From contig NZ_CP038469.1 of NCBI RefSeq assembly GCF_004684345.1, positions 3,472,001-3,536,000 of the forward strand: a DNA stretch of 64,000 nt, written 5' to 3'. The notes beneath the pieces are model-generated. The model saw nothing but the letters and a program-made list of their open reading frames with translations. It had not been told where the DNA came from and made no database searches. The DNA comes from Citrobacter tructae (GTDB taxonomy: Bacteria > Pseudomonadota > Gammaproteobacteria > Enterobacterales > Enterobacteriaceae). Numbering within the stretch: position 1 is the stretch's first letter; each line of letters begins with the position of its first letter. A program made the translations under genes and the position numbers. Below are positions 43,733-52,588 of this stretch, in pieces.

Positions 43733-44930
43733 AACGGGTCACGATCTCGTCGAGTAATAATTGGCCCAGGAGTTCTTTACGCTCAAGCGGTAAGACTTTA
43801 TCTCCATCCTGCCAGAAAAGGTGTAATGCGTTGCTATCGCTATTAAATCCTTGAGTAGACAGCGAAACATCGTTTGCACAAATCACATCAAGGTTTTTGC
43901 GGATACGTTTTTGCTGGGCATATTCTTCCACATTATTCGTTTCGGCGGCAAACCCAACGACAAAGGGACGATTAGCATTCAGTGCGGCCACACCGGCGAT
44001 AATATCCGGGTTTTTGACCATTTTTATTGTTAATTCATCACCCTGCGTCGCCTGCTTTTTGATTTTTTCATGGGCTACGGTTTCTGCGCGATAGTCAGCA
44101 ACTGCGGCGCAGCCGATAAAAATATGCTGTTGTTGCACCGCAGATTGCACGGCGGCTTCCATTTCCAGCGCGGTCATCACATCAACGCGCTGAACAAATG
44201 GCGGTGTGGGTAACGAAACCGGACCTGACACCAGCGTAACGTTAGCGCCGCGCTTTGCTGCGGCAGCGGCGATGGCGAAACCCATCTTTCCGGAGCTGTG
44301 GTTGGAAATGTAGCGCACGGGATCGAGCGGTTCGCGTGTCGGACCGGCTGTAATCATGATGTTGAGATGTTGCAGATCGTTGACAGGCGAGAAATGTTCC
44401 GCCGCCAGATCTACAATGGTTAGCGGATCCAGCATACGACCAGGGCCAACATCACCACAGGCCTGGCTGCCGCTGTCTGGTCCCCAGATGAGCAAACCAC
44501 GTGACGCGAGAACGCTCAGATTGTGCTGTGTCGCGGCGGCACGGTACATCTGCTGGTTCATAGCTGGCAGTACGGCAACAGGCGCTGGCGTTGCCAGGCA
44601 GATCGTTGAAACCAGATCGTTGGCCATGCCTGCAGCAATACGCGCAATCAGATCTGCCGTGGCGGGTGCAAGGATAACTAAATCGGCCCATTTCCCCAGT
44701 TCAATATGACCCATTGCGGCTTCTGCGGCGGGGTCAAGCAGGCTGTCAGACACGGGATAGCCCGAAACCGCCTGTAAGCTCAGGGGCGTAATAAACGCTT
44801 TTGCCGCTTCGGTCATCGTCACGCGAACGTCTGCGCCACGTTCCCGTAAACGGCGTACCAGTTCGGGTGTTTTGTATGCGGCGATGCCGCCACTGACGCC
44901 AAGTACGATTTTTTTACCGGCCAGGCTCAT
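43710..44930 (-). CDS. coaBC: CoaBC (Dfp), phosphopantothenoylcysteine synthetase/decarboxylase
   Basis: A 406-residue bifunctional enzyme of coenzyme A synthesis. The N-terminal flavoprotein CoaC part (about 1-190) decarboxylates phosphopantothenoylcysteine; G-V-S-G-G-I-A-A-Y-K, the P-A-M-N-x-x-M motif and the catalytic-loop cysteine in S-Q-A-C-G-D-V-G-P-G-R-M are present. The CoaB part makes that substrate from phosphopantothenate, CTP and cysteine (I-T-A-G-P-T-R-E-P-L-D-P-V-R; N-H-S-S-G-K-M-G). Tandem ATG codons occur; 44930 gives the E. coli protein. It is divergent from radC. Confidence 0.97.
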   Translation of the reverse strand: MSLAGKKIVLGVSGGIAAYKTPELVRRLRERGADVRVTMTEAAKAFITPLSLQAVSGYPVSDSLLDPAAEAAMGHIELGKWADLVILAPATADLIARIAAGMANDLVSTICLATPAPVAVLPAMNQQMYRAAATQHNLSVLASRGLLIWGPDSGSQACGDVGPGRMLDPLTIVDLAAEHFSPVNDLQHLNIMITAGPTREPLDPVRYISNHSSGKMGFAIAAAAAKRGANVTLVSGPVSLPTPPFVQRVDVMTALEMEAAVQSAVQQQHIFIGCAAVADYRAETVAHEKIKKQATQGDELTIKMVKNPDIIAGVAALNANRPFVVGFAAETNNVEEYAQQKRIRKNLDVICANDVSLSTQGFNSDSNALHLFWQDGDKVLPLERKELLGQLLLDEIVTRYDEKNRR

Positions 44931-45100
44931 CATGATCTTTCCTGTTGGGTTTCACCAGAAGGCGGATATTTTATCACAATCCGCAATGAGTCGTGCTTTT
45001 GCCGGCGCTTCACTTTGCGAGGCATCACGAAGAAGTGAAAACCGTGCGTCGCTTCGTGGCTGGCGTTATGCAACCATCTGGGCACTAAAGGAGGGGAAGC

Positions 45101-45766
45101 ATGGAAGAGATGGAATGTTTGATGCCCCGGGAAAAGATGATGGCGCTAGGGGTTGAATCGCTTACAGATGTTGAGCTATTGGCTCTTTTTTTACGTACCG
45201 GATCGCCGGGTACAGGTGTTCTTTCGCTGGCAAAAGAGATACTGCAACATTTTGGTTCTCTTTATGGCCTGTTGTCGGCTGATTACATGGATTTTAGCCA
45301 GGTTCAAGGCATGGGGGTGGCGAAGTATTCTCAGCTAAAAGGCATTGCTGAACTGGCAAAACGTTACTATAACGTGCGTGTGATGGAGGAGCGTTCGCTA
45401 CTGAGTCCGGAAATGGTGCGTGAGTTTCTGCAAAGTCAGCTCTCGCAAGAGGAACGGGAGATCTTCCTGGTGATCTTTCTTGATGCTCAGCATCGCGTGA
45501 TTAAACACAGTACGCTTTTTTCTGGCACCCTAAGTCACGTAGAGGTGCATCCACGAGAAATTGTCCGTGAGGCGATAAAAATGAATGCGTCAGCAGTGAT
45601 CCTTGCGCATAATCACCCTTCGGGGTGTGCAGAGCCGAGCAAAGCAGATAAACTTATCACCGAGCGTGTTGTGAAATGCTGTCAGTTCATGGATGTCCGG
45701 GTGCTTGATCATCTAGTAATTGGGCGCGGAGAGTACGTTTCTTTTGCAGAACGTGGTTGGATTTAA
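45101..45766 (+). CDS. radC: RadC-family JAMM/MPN domain protein
   Basis: A 221-residue protein homologous to E. coli RadC (222). It has an N-terminal helix-hairpin-helix-like region (T-D-V-E-L-L-A-L-F-L-R-T-G) and a C-terminal JAMM metal-binding core with H-N-H-P-S-G-C-A-E-P-S-K-A-D. Despite the name, RadC has no proven repair role in E. coli; the original radC102 allele proved to be recG. The start at 45101 follows GAGGGGAAGC. The first ten residues differ from E. coli. Confidence 0.95.
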   Translation: MEEMECLMPREKMMALGVESLTDVELLALFLRTGSPGTGVLSLAKEILQHFGSLYGLLSADYMDFSQVQGMGVAKYSQLKGIAELAKRYYNVRVMEERSLLSPEMVREFLQSQLSQEEREIFLVIFLDAQHRVIKHSTLFSGTLSHVEVHPREIVREAIKMNASAVILAHNHPSGCAEPSKADKLITERVVKCCQFMDVRVLDHLVIGRGEYVSFAERGWI

Positions 45767-45808
45767 CGCACTTTACGCGATCCATCGGGATCTTTGTCTG
45801 TTCGGGAC

Positions 45809-45837
45809 TTGAGCACATCGCTGACTCAGCGTATACT
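45809..45837 (+). promoter_or_regulatory. Sigma-70 promoter of the rpmB-rpmG-mutM operon
   Basis: TTGAGC (45809-45814) and TATACT (45832-45837) are separated by an ideal 17 bases. About 195 bases of leader follow before rpmB. Nothing else is evident in that leader. Confidence 0.8.
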
Positions 45838-46041
45838 ACGCCACCTTTGAGAATCTCGGGTTTGGCATTTGGGCCTGGCAATCGAGAGTTCGCGAATATA
45901 CGGAATCATTCATTCGGTATCCAACGTTGATGCGGTATGACAGATTAAGTGTATTGAACTGCGATAACCGGGCTGAGAAGCCTGACGAGGCGCCAATACC
46001 CCATACGAAGCTCGAGCTAATTTGATTTTTGGAGAATAGAC

Positions 46042-46278
46042 ATGTCCCGAGTCTGCCAAGTTACTGGCAAGCGTCCGGTGACCGGTAACAACCGTTCCCA
46101 CGCACTGAACGCGACTAAACGCCGTTTCCTGCCTAACCTGCACTCTCACCGTTTTTGGGTTGAGAGCGAGAAGCGTTTTGTCACCCTGCGTGTATCTGCT
46201 AAAGGTATGCGTGTAATTGATAAGAAAGGCATCGAAACAGTTCTGTCTGAACTGCGTGCCCGTGGCGAAAAGTACTAA
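46042..46278 (+). CDS. rpmB: Ribosomal protein bL28
   Basis: The 78-residue basic protein M-S-R-V-C-Q-V-T-G-K-R-P-V is identical in outline to E. coli L28, a large-subunit protein. TTGGAG precedes the ATG. It is followed 20 bases later by rpmG on the same strand. Confidence 0.99.
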   Translation: MSRVCQVTGKRPVTGNNRSHALNATKRRFLPNLHSHRFWVESEKRFVTLRVSAKGMRVIDKKGIETVLSELRARGEKY

Positions 46279-46298
46279 GTACTAAGAGGAAATAAATC

Positions 46299-46466
46299 AT
46301 GGCTAAAGGTATTCGTGAGAAAATCAAGCTGGTTTCTTCTGCTGGTACTGGTCACTTCTACACCACCACGAAGAACAAGCGTACTAAGCCGGAAAAACTG
46401 GAACTGAAAAAATTCGATCCAGTTGTCCGTCAGCACGTTTTATACAAAGAAGCGAAAATCAAATAA
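46299..46466 (+). CDS. rpmG: Ribosomal protein bL33
   Basis: A 55-residue frame (M-A-K-G-I-R-E-K-I-K-L-V ... Y-K-E-A-K-I-K) encodes L33, a basic large-subunit protein. AGAGGAAATAAATC lies in front of the ATG. It follows rpmB closely and ends before a strong terminator. Some read-through to mutM is known for the E. coli operon. Confidence 0.98.
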   Translation: MAKGIREKIKLVSSAGTGHFYTTTKNKRTKPEKLELKKFDPVVRQHVLYKEAKIK

Positions 46467-46486
46467 TTTCCGCTTTGATGTAAAGA

Positions 46487-46515
46487 AAAACCCTGCCTCG
46501 GCGGGGTTTTTTGTT
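46487..46515 (+). terminator. Intrinsic terminator after rpmG
   Basis: ACCCTGCC and GGCGGGGT form the stem and six T residues follow. It sits between rpmG and mutM, so it sets the ratio of ribosomal protein to glycosylase transcripts. Confidence 0.85.
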
Positions 46516-46564
46516 TTCTGGCCGTCCCCATATTAATGAGATCTGATACACCGCCGGAGATGCT

Positions 46565-47374
46565 ATGCCTGAATTACCAGAAGTCGAAACCAGTCGCCGT
46601 GGTATTGAGCCGCATCTTGTTGGCGCAACGATTCTGCACGCCATTGTGCGTAATGGTCGTCTGCGCTGGCCAGTATCAGAAGAAATTTATCGCCTGAGTG
46701 ATAAGCCTGTACTTAGCGTACAGCGTCGCGCGAAATATCTGCTGTTAGAGCTAACAGATGGCTGGATTATCATTCATCTGGGAATGTCGGGCAGTTTGCG
46801 TATTCTTCCTGAAGAACGTCCGGCAGAGAAGCATGACCATGTGGATTTGGTGATGAGCAATGGCAAAGTCTTGCGCTACACCGATCCCCGGCGTTTTGGC
46901 GCCTGGCTATGGACCAAAGAACTGGCAGGGCACAACGCTCTCGCGCATCTTGGCCCGGAGCCGCTGAGCGACGATTTTAATGCCAATTATCTCCAGCAGA
47001 AATGCACGAAGAAGAAAATAGCGATTAAACCCTGGCTGATGGATAACAAGCTGGTGGTGGGCGTGGGCAACATCTATGCCAGCGAGTCGCTGTTTGCGGC
47101 TGGTATCCATCCTGACCGTCTGGCTTCATCGCTGTCGATATCTGAGTGTGAACTGTTGGTGCGAGTCATCAAAGCGGTTTTACTGCGCTCCATTGAGCAG
47201 GGCGGGACAACGCTGAAGGATTTTCTGCAAAGTGACGGCAAGCCGGGCTATTTTGCACAAGAGTTACAGGTCTATGGGCGAGAAGGCGAGCCTTGCCGCG
47301 CATGCGGCGCGCCAATCGTTGCGACTAAGCACGCCCAGCGCACGACATTCTATTGTCGCCGCTGTCAGAAATAG
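46565..47374 (+). CDS. mutM: MutM (Fpg), formamidopyrimidine-DNA glycosylase
   Basis: A 269-residue DNA glycosylase/lyase that removes 8-oxoguanine and ring-opened purines. The start M-P-E-L-P-E-V-E-T places the catalytic Pro1 after methionine removal and Glu2 next to it. A helix-two-turn-helix (G-N-I-Y-A-S-E-S-L-F) and the C-terminal zinc finger (C-R-A-C-G, then C-R-R-C-Q-K) are intact. GGAGATGCT precedes the ATG. It is convergent with coaD with a 14-base gap. Confidence 0.98.
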   Translation: MPELPEVETSRRGIEPHLVGATILHAIVRNGRLRWPVSEEIYRLSDKPVLSVQRRAKYLLLELTDGWIIIHLGMSGSLRILPEERPAEKHDHVDLVMSNGKVLRYTDPRRFGAWLWTKELAGHNALAHLGPEPLSDDFNANYLQQKCTKKKIAIKPWLMDNKLVVGVGNIYASESLFAAGIHPDRLASSLSISECELLVRVIKAVLLRSIEQGGTTLKDFLQSDGKPGYFAQELQVYGREGEPCRACGAPIVATKHAQRTTFYCRRCQK

Positions 47375-47388
47375 GGCAGATAACGCGT

Positions 47389-47868
47389 TTACTTCAGCTT
47401 ATCCATTAACGCCTGGTGAACGTTCGCCGGTAAGAAGTGGGTCACATCCCCCTGATGACGGGCGACTTCTTTAACCAGCGATGATGAGATGAATGACCAC
47501 TCCTTAGATGGCATCAAAAAGACGCTTTCCAGCTGTGGCATCAGGTGGCGATTCATGTGCGCCAGTTGCATTTCATACTCAAAATCTGCCACTGCACGTA
47601 GGCCACGAATCAGAACGTTTGCCTGCTTATCGCGGGCAAAATTTGCCATTAAATCGCTAAATCCCAGAACTTCCACATTGCCGAGATGCGCCGTTGACCG
47701 TTGTGCCAGCGCAACGCGTTCTTCAAGCGTAAACATCGGTTTTTTGCTGGGACTTGCAGCAATAGCCAGGATAACGTGATCAAACATTTGCGTAGCGCGC
47801 GTCACGATATCAATGTGGCCGTTAGTAATAGGATCGAAGGTTCCTGGATAAATCGCCCGTTTTTGCAT
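47389..47868 (-). CDS. coaD: CoaD, phosphopantetheine adenylyltransferase
   Basis: The 159-residue enzyme transfers AMP from ATP to 4'-phosphopantetheine, the next-to-last step of coenzyme A synthesis. The nucleotidyltransferase motif T-F-D-P-I-T-N-G-H-I-D at the N-terminus and W-S-F-I-S-S-S-L-V-K-E near the C-terminus are intact. The ATG at 47868 gives the E. coli length. It follows waaA by 8 bases and is co-transcribed with it, as in E. coli. Confidence 0.98.
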   Translation of the reverse strand: MQKRAIYPGTFDPITNGHIDIVTRATQMFDHVILAIAASPSKKPMFTLEERVALAQRSTAHLGNVEVLGFSDLMANFARDKQANVLIRGLRAVADFEYEMQLAHMNRHLMPQLESVFLMPSKEWSFISSSLVKEVARHQGDVTHFLPANVHQALMDKLK

Positions 47869-47876
47869 GACTTGCC

Positions 47877-49154
47877 TCAATGCGTTTTGGGTGGCAGATA
47901 AGGTTCCAGCAGCTGCAGCAGACGCTGTAGCGCGCCCTGATTTTGATACAGAACTTCAACTGCGTGACGGCCATAAAAATTACGATAATCTGCATCGGTC
48001 AGTAAAGAAGAAACCTCTTTCACCAGTGTGGTGGCGTCGGTGACGGTGATCAATCCACTTGCCTGCTCCAGCCGGGCGCAAATATCTTTAAAATTAAAAG
48101 TATGCGGCCCCATCAGCACAGGAATGGCATGCGCCGCGGCTTCTAATGGGTTATGACCCCCACGTTCAACCAGCGAACCCCCAACGAAAGCCAGGTCAGC
48201 AATACCGTACAGCAGCATCAGCTCACCCATCGTATCGCCGATAACTACCTGGGTACCGGCAGACGGGACTTCTCCCGAGGAGCGTGTGGTATAGCTTAGT
48301 CCAGCCTGGTGTACGAGGTTAATGGCATCCGGAAAACGTTCCGGATGTCTGGGAACCAGAATCAGTAACAGATTGGGGAACTGATTTAATAATGCCTGAT
48401 GCGCGGCGATGATAATGCTTTCTTCACCGTCATGCGTACTGGTGGCAATCCATACCGGGCGATGTGGCGCCCACTGGCGACGTAGCGTGATCGCTTTAGC
48501 AGCCAGTTGCGGGGTAACGGAAATATCAAATTTCAGACTGCCGGTGACGGTTACCTGATTACTCTTTGCGCCAAGCGTAATAAAGCGTGCGCCATCTTCT
48601 TCATTTTGCGCAGCAATGAGCGTAATGCGACGTAGCAATCTGCCAACAAATTTACCCAGTTTCGCGTAGCCGGCAGCCGAGCGAGCTGAAAGACGGGCGT
48701 TGGCGATAACCAGAGGAATATGGCGTTTGTGTAGCGCTGCAATGAGATTCGGCCATAGCTCGGTTTCCATGATTAACACCAGCTTGGGGTCAACTTTATT
48801 CAGGAAACGGTTGAGTGCATCAGGTAAATCGTAAGGTAAATAGACGTGCTGAACGTCAGCACCAAACGCGGACTGGACGCGCTCTGAGCCAGTTGGCGTC
48901 ATGGTGGTAACCGTGATTGGCAAGTCAGGGTAACGATGTCGCAGGGCGCGGACCAGAGGGATCGCCGCCAGCGTTTCGCCCACGGAAACAGAATGAAGCA
49001 TGATACCGCCTGGTTTTAGCGGACGGCGGTAAAAACCGTAGCGTTCACCCCAGCGTTTACGGTAGGCCGGAGCCTTACGCCCGCGCACCCAAAGCCGTAT
49101 CCAGATCAAGGGCTGAATAAGGTAGAAAAGGGCGGTGTAAAGCAATTCGAGCAT
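47877..49154 (-). CDS. waaA: WaaA (KdtA), bifunctional Kdo transferase
   Basis: A 425-residue GT30 glycosyltransferase with the same length as E. coli WaaA. It adds two Kdo sugars to lipid IVA on the inner face of the inner membrane, an essential step. A hydrophobic N-terminal anchor (L-E-L-L-Y-T-A-L-F-Y-L-I-Q-P) is followed by the two GT-B domains (S-V-S-V-G-E-T-L-A-A; A-F-V-G-G-S-L-V-E-R-G-G-H-N-P-L-E). It is divergent from the waaG gene set. Confidence 0.98.
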   Translation of the reverse strand: MLELLYTALFYLIQPLIWIRLWVRGRKAPAYRKRWGERYGFYRRPLKPGGIMLHSVSVGETLAAIPLVRALRHRYPDLPITVTTMTPTGSERVQSAFGADVQHVYLPYDLPDALNRFLNKVDPKLVLIMETELWPNLIAALHKRHIPLVIANARLSARSAAGYAKLGKFVGRLLRRITLIAAQNEEDGARFITLGAKSNQVTVTGSLKFDISVTPQLAAKAITLRRQWAPHRPVWIATSTHDGEESIIIAAHQALLNQFPNLLLILVPRHPERFPDAINLVHQAGLSYTTRSSGEVPSAGTQVVIGDTMGELMLLYGIADLAFVGGSLVERGGHNPLEAAAHAIPVLMGPHTFNFKDICARLEQASGLITVTDATTLVKEVSSLLTDADYRNFYGRHAVEVLYQNQGALQRLLQLLEPYLPPKTH

Positions 49155-49575
49155 AATAGTAGCTGACTTAGGGATGTGCTGGGGATTCTATGTATTTAGC
49201 TGTGGCTTTACCATCATTTTTATCCAGGTCGTATCAAAACGCTTGTGTTAGCAAGGCATTGCTTTAGCAAGTGGTCTTTTCAAAAAACCACTTACGTTTA
49301 ATTCTAAGACTTAACCTCTCGTGCGATACGACTATTTCGTTGAAACTGGATTGATATTATCTGATTGTTTTTTATGTGTAATTTAAATTTTGCTCAAAAA
49401 ATATTCAGTTCGGATTGAGTGATAATCAATGATATACTACTGCACAATTTCTGATAGCTGGCAGCCATCAACGCTTCGAAGCATGTGAAGTAATCTTTGA
49501 ATAGCGCGATCAAGGATTACAGCACCCTTATGTATCAACTTGGCATGCCTGGCGACGCGATGCGGATATTAATGC
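49155..49575. other. Divergent waaA/waaG promoter region and waaG leader
   Basis: No gene is seen in these 421 bases, which are AT-rich. TATACT at 49433-49438 is the best -10 candidate for waaG and gives a leader of about 130 bases. Inside the leader, CTGATAGCTGGCAGCCA (49451-49467) resembles the first half of the JUMPStart element. The ops core GGCGGTAGC used by RfaH is not present. The palindrome GCTTCGAAGC follows at 49474-49483. Confidence 0.45.
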
Positions 49576-50700
49576 ATGATCATTGCTTTTTGTTTGTACA
49601 AATATTTTCCCTATGGTGGATTGCAGCGTGATTTTCTGCGGGTTGCGCAGACGGTCGCTGCACGTGGGCATCATGTTCAGATCTTCACCCAACAATGGCA
49701 GGGTGAGCGCCCTGAAGGCCTTGAAGTTATACTCGTTCCTGTCACATCCAGAACCAACCATGGGAAAAATGAGCAATATCATCAATGGGTTCAACAGTAT
49801 CTGAGCCAACATCCTGTTGATCGTGTAGTTGGCTTTAATAAAATGCCTGGGCTGGATGTGTATTATGCCGCAGACGTCTGTTATGCCGAAAAAGTTGCCC
49901 GTGAAAAAGGTTTTTTTTACAAGCTGACGCGCCGATATCGGCATTACTCTTCTTTTGAAAAGGCGGTATTTCAGCAAGGTTCCCACACCACTTTACTGAT
50001 GTTAACCAACAAACAAATTGGCGATTTTAAACATCATTATCATACAGAAAATCCACGTTTTCGTATTTTACCACCGGGTATTTACCCTGACCGAAAGTAC
50101 ACTCAGCAACCTGAAAACAGCAGGCAGATTGTCAGAGAAAAAAACGGTATTGGTCTCGATCAGGTCCTGCTCCTGCAGGTCGGTTCTGATTTCAAACGTA
50201 AAGGCGTGCCAAGAACATTACAGGCGTTGGCTTCTTTACCTGAGGCTATGCGTTACCGCACGCGATTGATGGTTATTGGTCAGGATAAAGCCGATCGTTA
50301 CCGTGTTCAGGCTCGCCAATTAGGTATTGAGAAACACGTACAGTTTTTCTCCGGTCGAGATGATATTGCTGAATTGATGTCTGCTGCTGATTTATTGCTT
50401 CATCCGGCTGTTCAAGAAGCTGCTGGTATTGTCTTGTTGGAGGCTGTAGTTGCTGGGTTGCCAGTATTGACCACTGAGGTATGCGGGTATGCGGGCTATA
50501 TTAACGCTGCCCAATGTGGCGTGGTTATTCCTGAACCGTTTGAGCAGAATACTTTGAACACGGTACTTTTGGATGCGTTACAAAACAGTGAACAAAGAAG
50601 CCGCTGGGCCGATAATGCGCGGCATTTTGCGGATACAGAAGATCTCTACAGTCTGGCTGACAAGGCTGCAGATATCATTTTAGGTTTTGAGAATGATTGA
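49576..50700 (+). CDS. waaG: WaaG, LPS core heptosyl alpha-1,3-glucosyltransferase
   Basis: A 374-residue GT4 enzyme close to E. coli WaaG over its full length (A-F-C-L-Y-K-Y-F-P-x-G-G-L-Q-R-D-F; V-V-G-F-N-K-M-P-G-L-D-V-Y; H-P-A-x-Q-E-A-A-G-I-V-L-L-E-A). It adds the first outer-core glucose to heptose II from UDP-glucose at the cytoplasmic membrane face. In E. coli and Salmonella waaQ comes before it; here waaG is first. Its end overlaps waaP by 8 bases. Confidence 0.96.
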   Translation: MIIAFCLYKYFPYGGLQRDFLRVAQTVAARGHHVQIFTQQWQGERPEGLEVILVPVTSRTNHGKNEQYHQWVQQYLSQHPVDRVVGFNKMPGLDVYYAADVCYAEKVAREKGFFYKLTRRYRHYSSFEKAVFQQGSHTTLLMLTNKQIGDFKHHYHTENPRFRILPPGIYPDRKYTQQPENSRQIVREKNGIGLDQVLLLQVGSDFKRKGVPRTLQALASLPEAMRYRTRLMVIGQDKADRYRVQARQLGIEKHVQFFSGRDDIAELMSAADLLLHPAVQEAAGIVLLEAVVAGLPVLTTEVCGYAGYINAAQCGVVIPEPFEQNTLNTVLLDALQNSEQRSRWADNARHFADTEDLYSLADKAADIILGFEND

Positions 50701-51490
50701 ATTAAAAGAACCATTTGCCACACAGTGGCAAGGAAAAGACCCGTTTACAGAAGTCACTAAATTGGATGGTGAGGTCTTTCGCGCGTTGGAAACGCGGCGT
50801 ACCCTGCGTTTTGAGATGATGGGTAAGGGATATTTTCTTAAATATCATCATGGGACTACGCTCAAAGAAGTGGTGAAAAACCTGATTTCTTTACGCATGC
50901 CCGTGCTGGGTGCCGATCGAGAGTGGTTAGCTATTCATCGTTTAAAAAAGCTGAATGTGGATACCATGACCGGTGTGGCATTTGGACAGAAAGGGTTTAA
51001 TCCATTAGAGCGCACGTCATTTATCATCACTGAAGATCTCTCTCCAGCAATCAGCCTCGAAGATTATTGTGCCAGTTGGGCTGTGGAACGTCCTAATTTT
51101 GTATTAAAACGGACCATCATTACCCGTGTGGCAGAAATGGTGGGTAAAATGCATCGTGGTGGAGTGAATCATCGGGATTGTTATATCTGTCATTTCCTAC
51201 TCCAACAGCCGATGCCTGCGGATATTGCGGATATCAAACTCTCGGTGATCGATCTGCATCGTGCGCAAATACGTCAGCATGTACCGCGCCGTTGGCGAGA
51301 TAAGGATTTGATTGGGCTCTATTTTTCATCACTTGAGATCGGGCTGACATCGAGAGATATCTATCGGTTTTTACGCGTTTATTTCGCAATGCCACTACGC
51401 GAAATCTTCCGTCAGGAAGTTAAGTTGTTTGAACAAGCTGTAACGAAAGCGCAAAAAATAAAGCATAGAACAATAAGAAAAGCGCTATAG
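50693..51490 (+). CDS. waaP: WaaP, LPS heptose I kinase
   Basis: The 265-residue kinase phosphorylates heptose I of the inner core, which stabilises the outer membrane and supports polymyxin resistance mechanisms. The kinase-like catalytic motif N-H-R-D-C-Y-I-C-H-F and the later I-D-L-H-R-A-Q are intact. The ATG at 50693, inside the end of waaG, gives the same length as E. coli WaaP; the TTG at 50687 is less likely. Neither waaY nor a waaZ gene follows. Confidence 0.95.
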   Translation: MIELKEPFATQWQGKDPFTEVTKLDGEVFRALETRRTLRFEMMGKGYFLKYHHGTTLKEVVKNLISLRMPVLGADREWLAIHRLKKLNVDTMTGVAFGQKGFNPLERTSFIITEDLSPAISLEDYCASWAVERPNFVLKRTIITRVAEMVGKMHRGGVNHRDCYICHFLLQQPMPADIADIKLSVIDLHRAQIRQHVPRRWRDKDLIGLYFSSLEIGLTSRDIYRFLRVYFAMPLREIFRQEVKLFEQAVTKAQKIKHRTIRKAL

Positions 51491-51520
51491 AATATATATA
51501 AATTTTGAGGCTATTTTATT

Positions 51521-52540
51521 ATGAACATTGATTTCCAGAAAGTAATTATTCAAAAACACGTGATTGGTAGTTCTACGCATGAAAATAACAGAAAATTAAA
51601 TATTGCGTATGGTGTCGATCGTAATTTTTTATTTGGTTCTGGTATCTCGATGACCTCAGTATTAGTGAATAATCCTGATATTGATATCCACTTCTATATA
51701 GCAACAGACTATATCGATGATGACTATCTGGAAAGCGTAAAGCGATTGACACAAATGTACAGCACAACAGTGACTGTTCTCGTATTCGACAATACGGCAT
51801 TTCGCGAACTGCCGAGTACGAAAGCATGGACTTATGCAATGTACTATCGTTATTTTGCGTTTGAGTATTTAAGCGCAGAATTAAGCTCCGTACTGTATCT
51901 TGATGCCGATGTTATTTGTAAAGGTTCTCTACGAGAGCTTACCGATATTAATTTCCGCGGGGAATATGCAGCTGTCATCAATGATATCGATGAAGTGCGT
52001 ATTAAATCCGGCAACAGACTCGGTATTCCTGAACTGAGTAATGGGTACTTTAACTCCGGTGTGGTGTTTGCAAACCTCGAAGTTTGGCGCGAGCAACAGC
52101 TTCTGACCAAGGCATTTTCAATATTAGAGGAGCGCCAGAAGGAACTTCTTTATTTCGATCAAGATGTTTTAAATATATTGTTTGTGGGTAATGTCATTTT
52201 CCTGAGAAGAGATTTTAACTGTATATACGGTGTGGATCAGGAGTTAAAAAATAAGAATGATAAAATTTATCAGGATTATATTACCGATGATACAGTATTA
52301 ATACATTATGTTGGCGTCACAAAACCATGGCATACATGGGCTAGATATCCGGTGGCTAAATTCTTCATCGATGCTTATAAAAAATCCGCATGGGCGGAAA
52401 AAGCTTTGCTGAATGCAAATACTGCGAAATTGTATAAACGGAAATCACGACATGAGAAAGTACAACGAAAATATATCCGTTCAGTGCTGAGTCATGTTAT
52501 GTATATAAAAAATAAATTACATAATGCACGGTCACACTAG
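51521..52540 (+). CDS. WaaI/WaaO-type GT8 outer-core glycosyltransferase
   Basis: A 339-residue family GT8 retaining transferase, equal in length to E. coli WaaO. The sugar-nucleotide part starts N-I-A-Y-G-V-D-R-N-F; the metal-binding D-x-D is in L-Y-L-D-A-D-V-I-C-K-G; the conserved H-Y-V-G-V-T-K-P-W-H-T-W closes the catalytic domain. A basic C-terminal tail follows. WaaI/WaaO add the second outer-core hexose (galactose or glucose, alpha-1,3) to the WaaG glucose. Which sugar is used cannot be told by eye. It is 30 bases after waaP. Confidence 0.85.
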   Translation: MNIDFQKVIIQKHVIGSSTHENNRKLNIAYGVDRNFLFGSGISMTSVLVNNPDIDIHFYIATDYIDDDYLESVKRLTQMYSTTVTVLVFDNTAFRELPSTKAWTYAMYYRYFAFEYLSAELSSVLYLDADVICKGSLRELTDINFRGEYAAVINDIDEVRIKSGNRLGIPELSNGYFNSGVVFANLEVWREQQLLTKAFSILEERQKELLYFDQDVLNILFVGNVIFLRRDFNCIYGVDQELKNKNDKIYQDYITDDTVLIHYVGVTKPWHTWARYPVAKFFIDAYKKSAWAEKALLNANTAKLYKRKSRHEKVQRKYIRSVLSHVMYIKNKLHNARSH

Positions 52541-52588
52541 ATAGTTGTGCAACTCATTATCAGATAGCATATTAAAAAGGTGTAGTAC

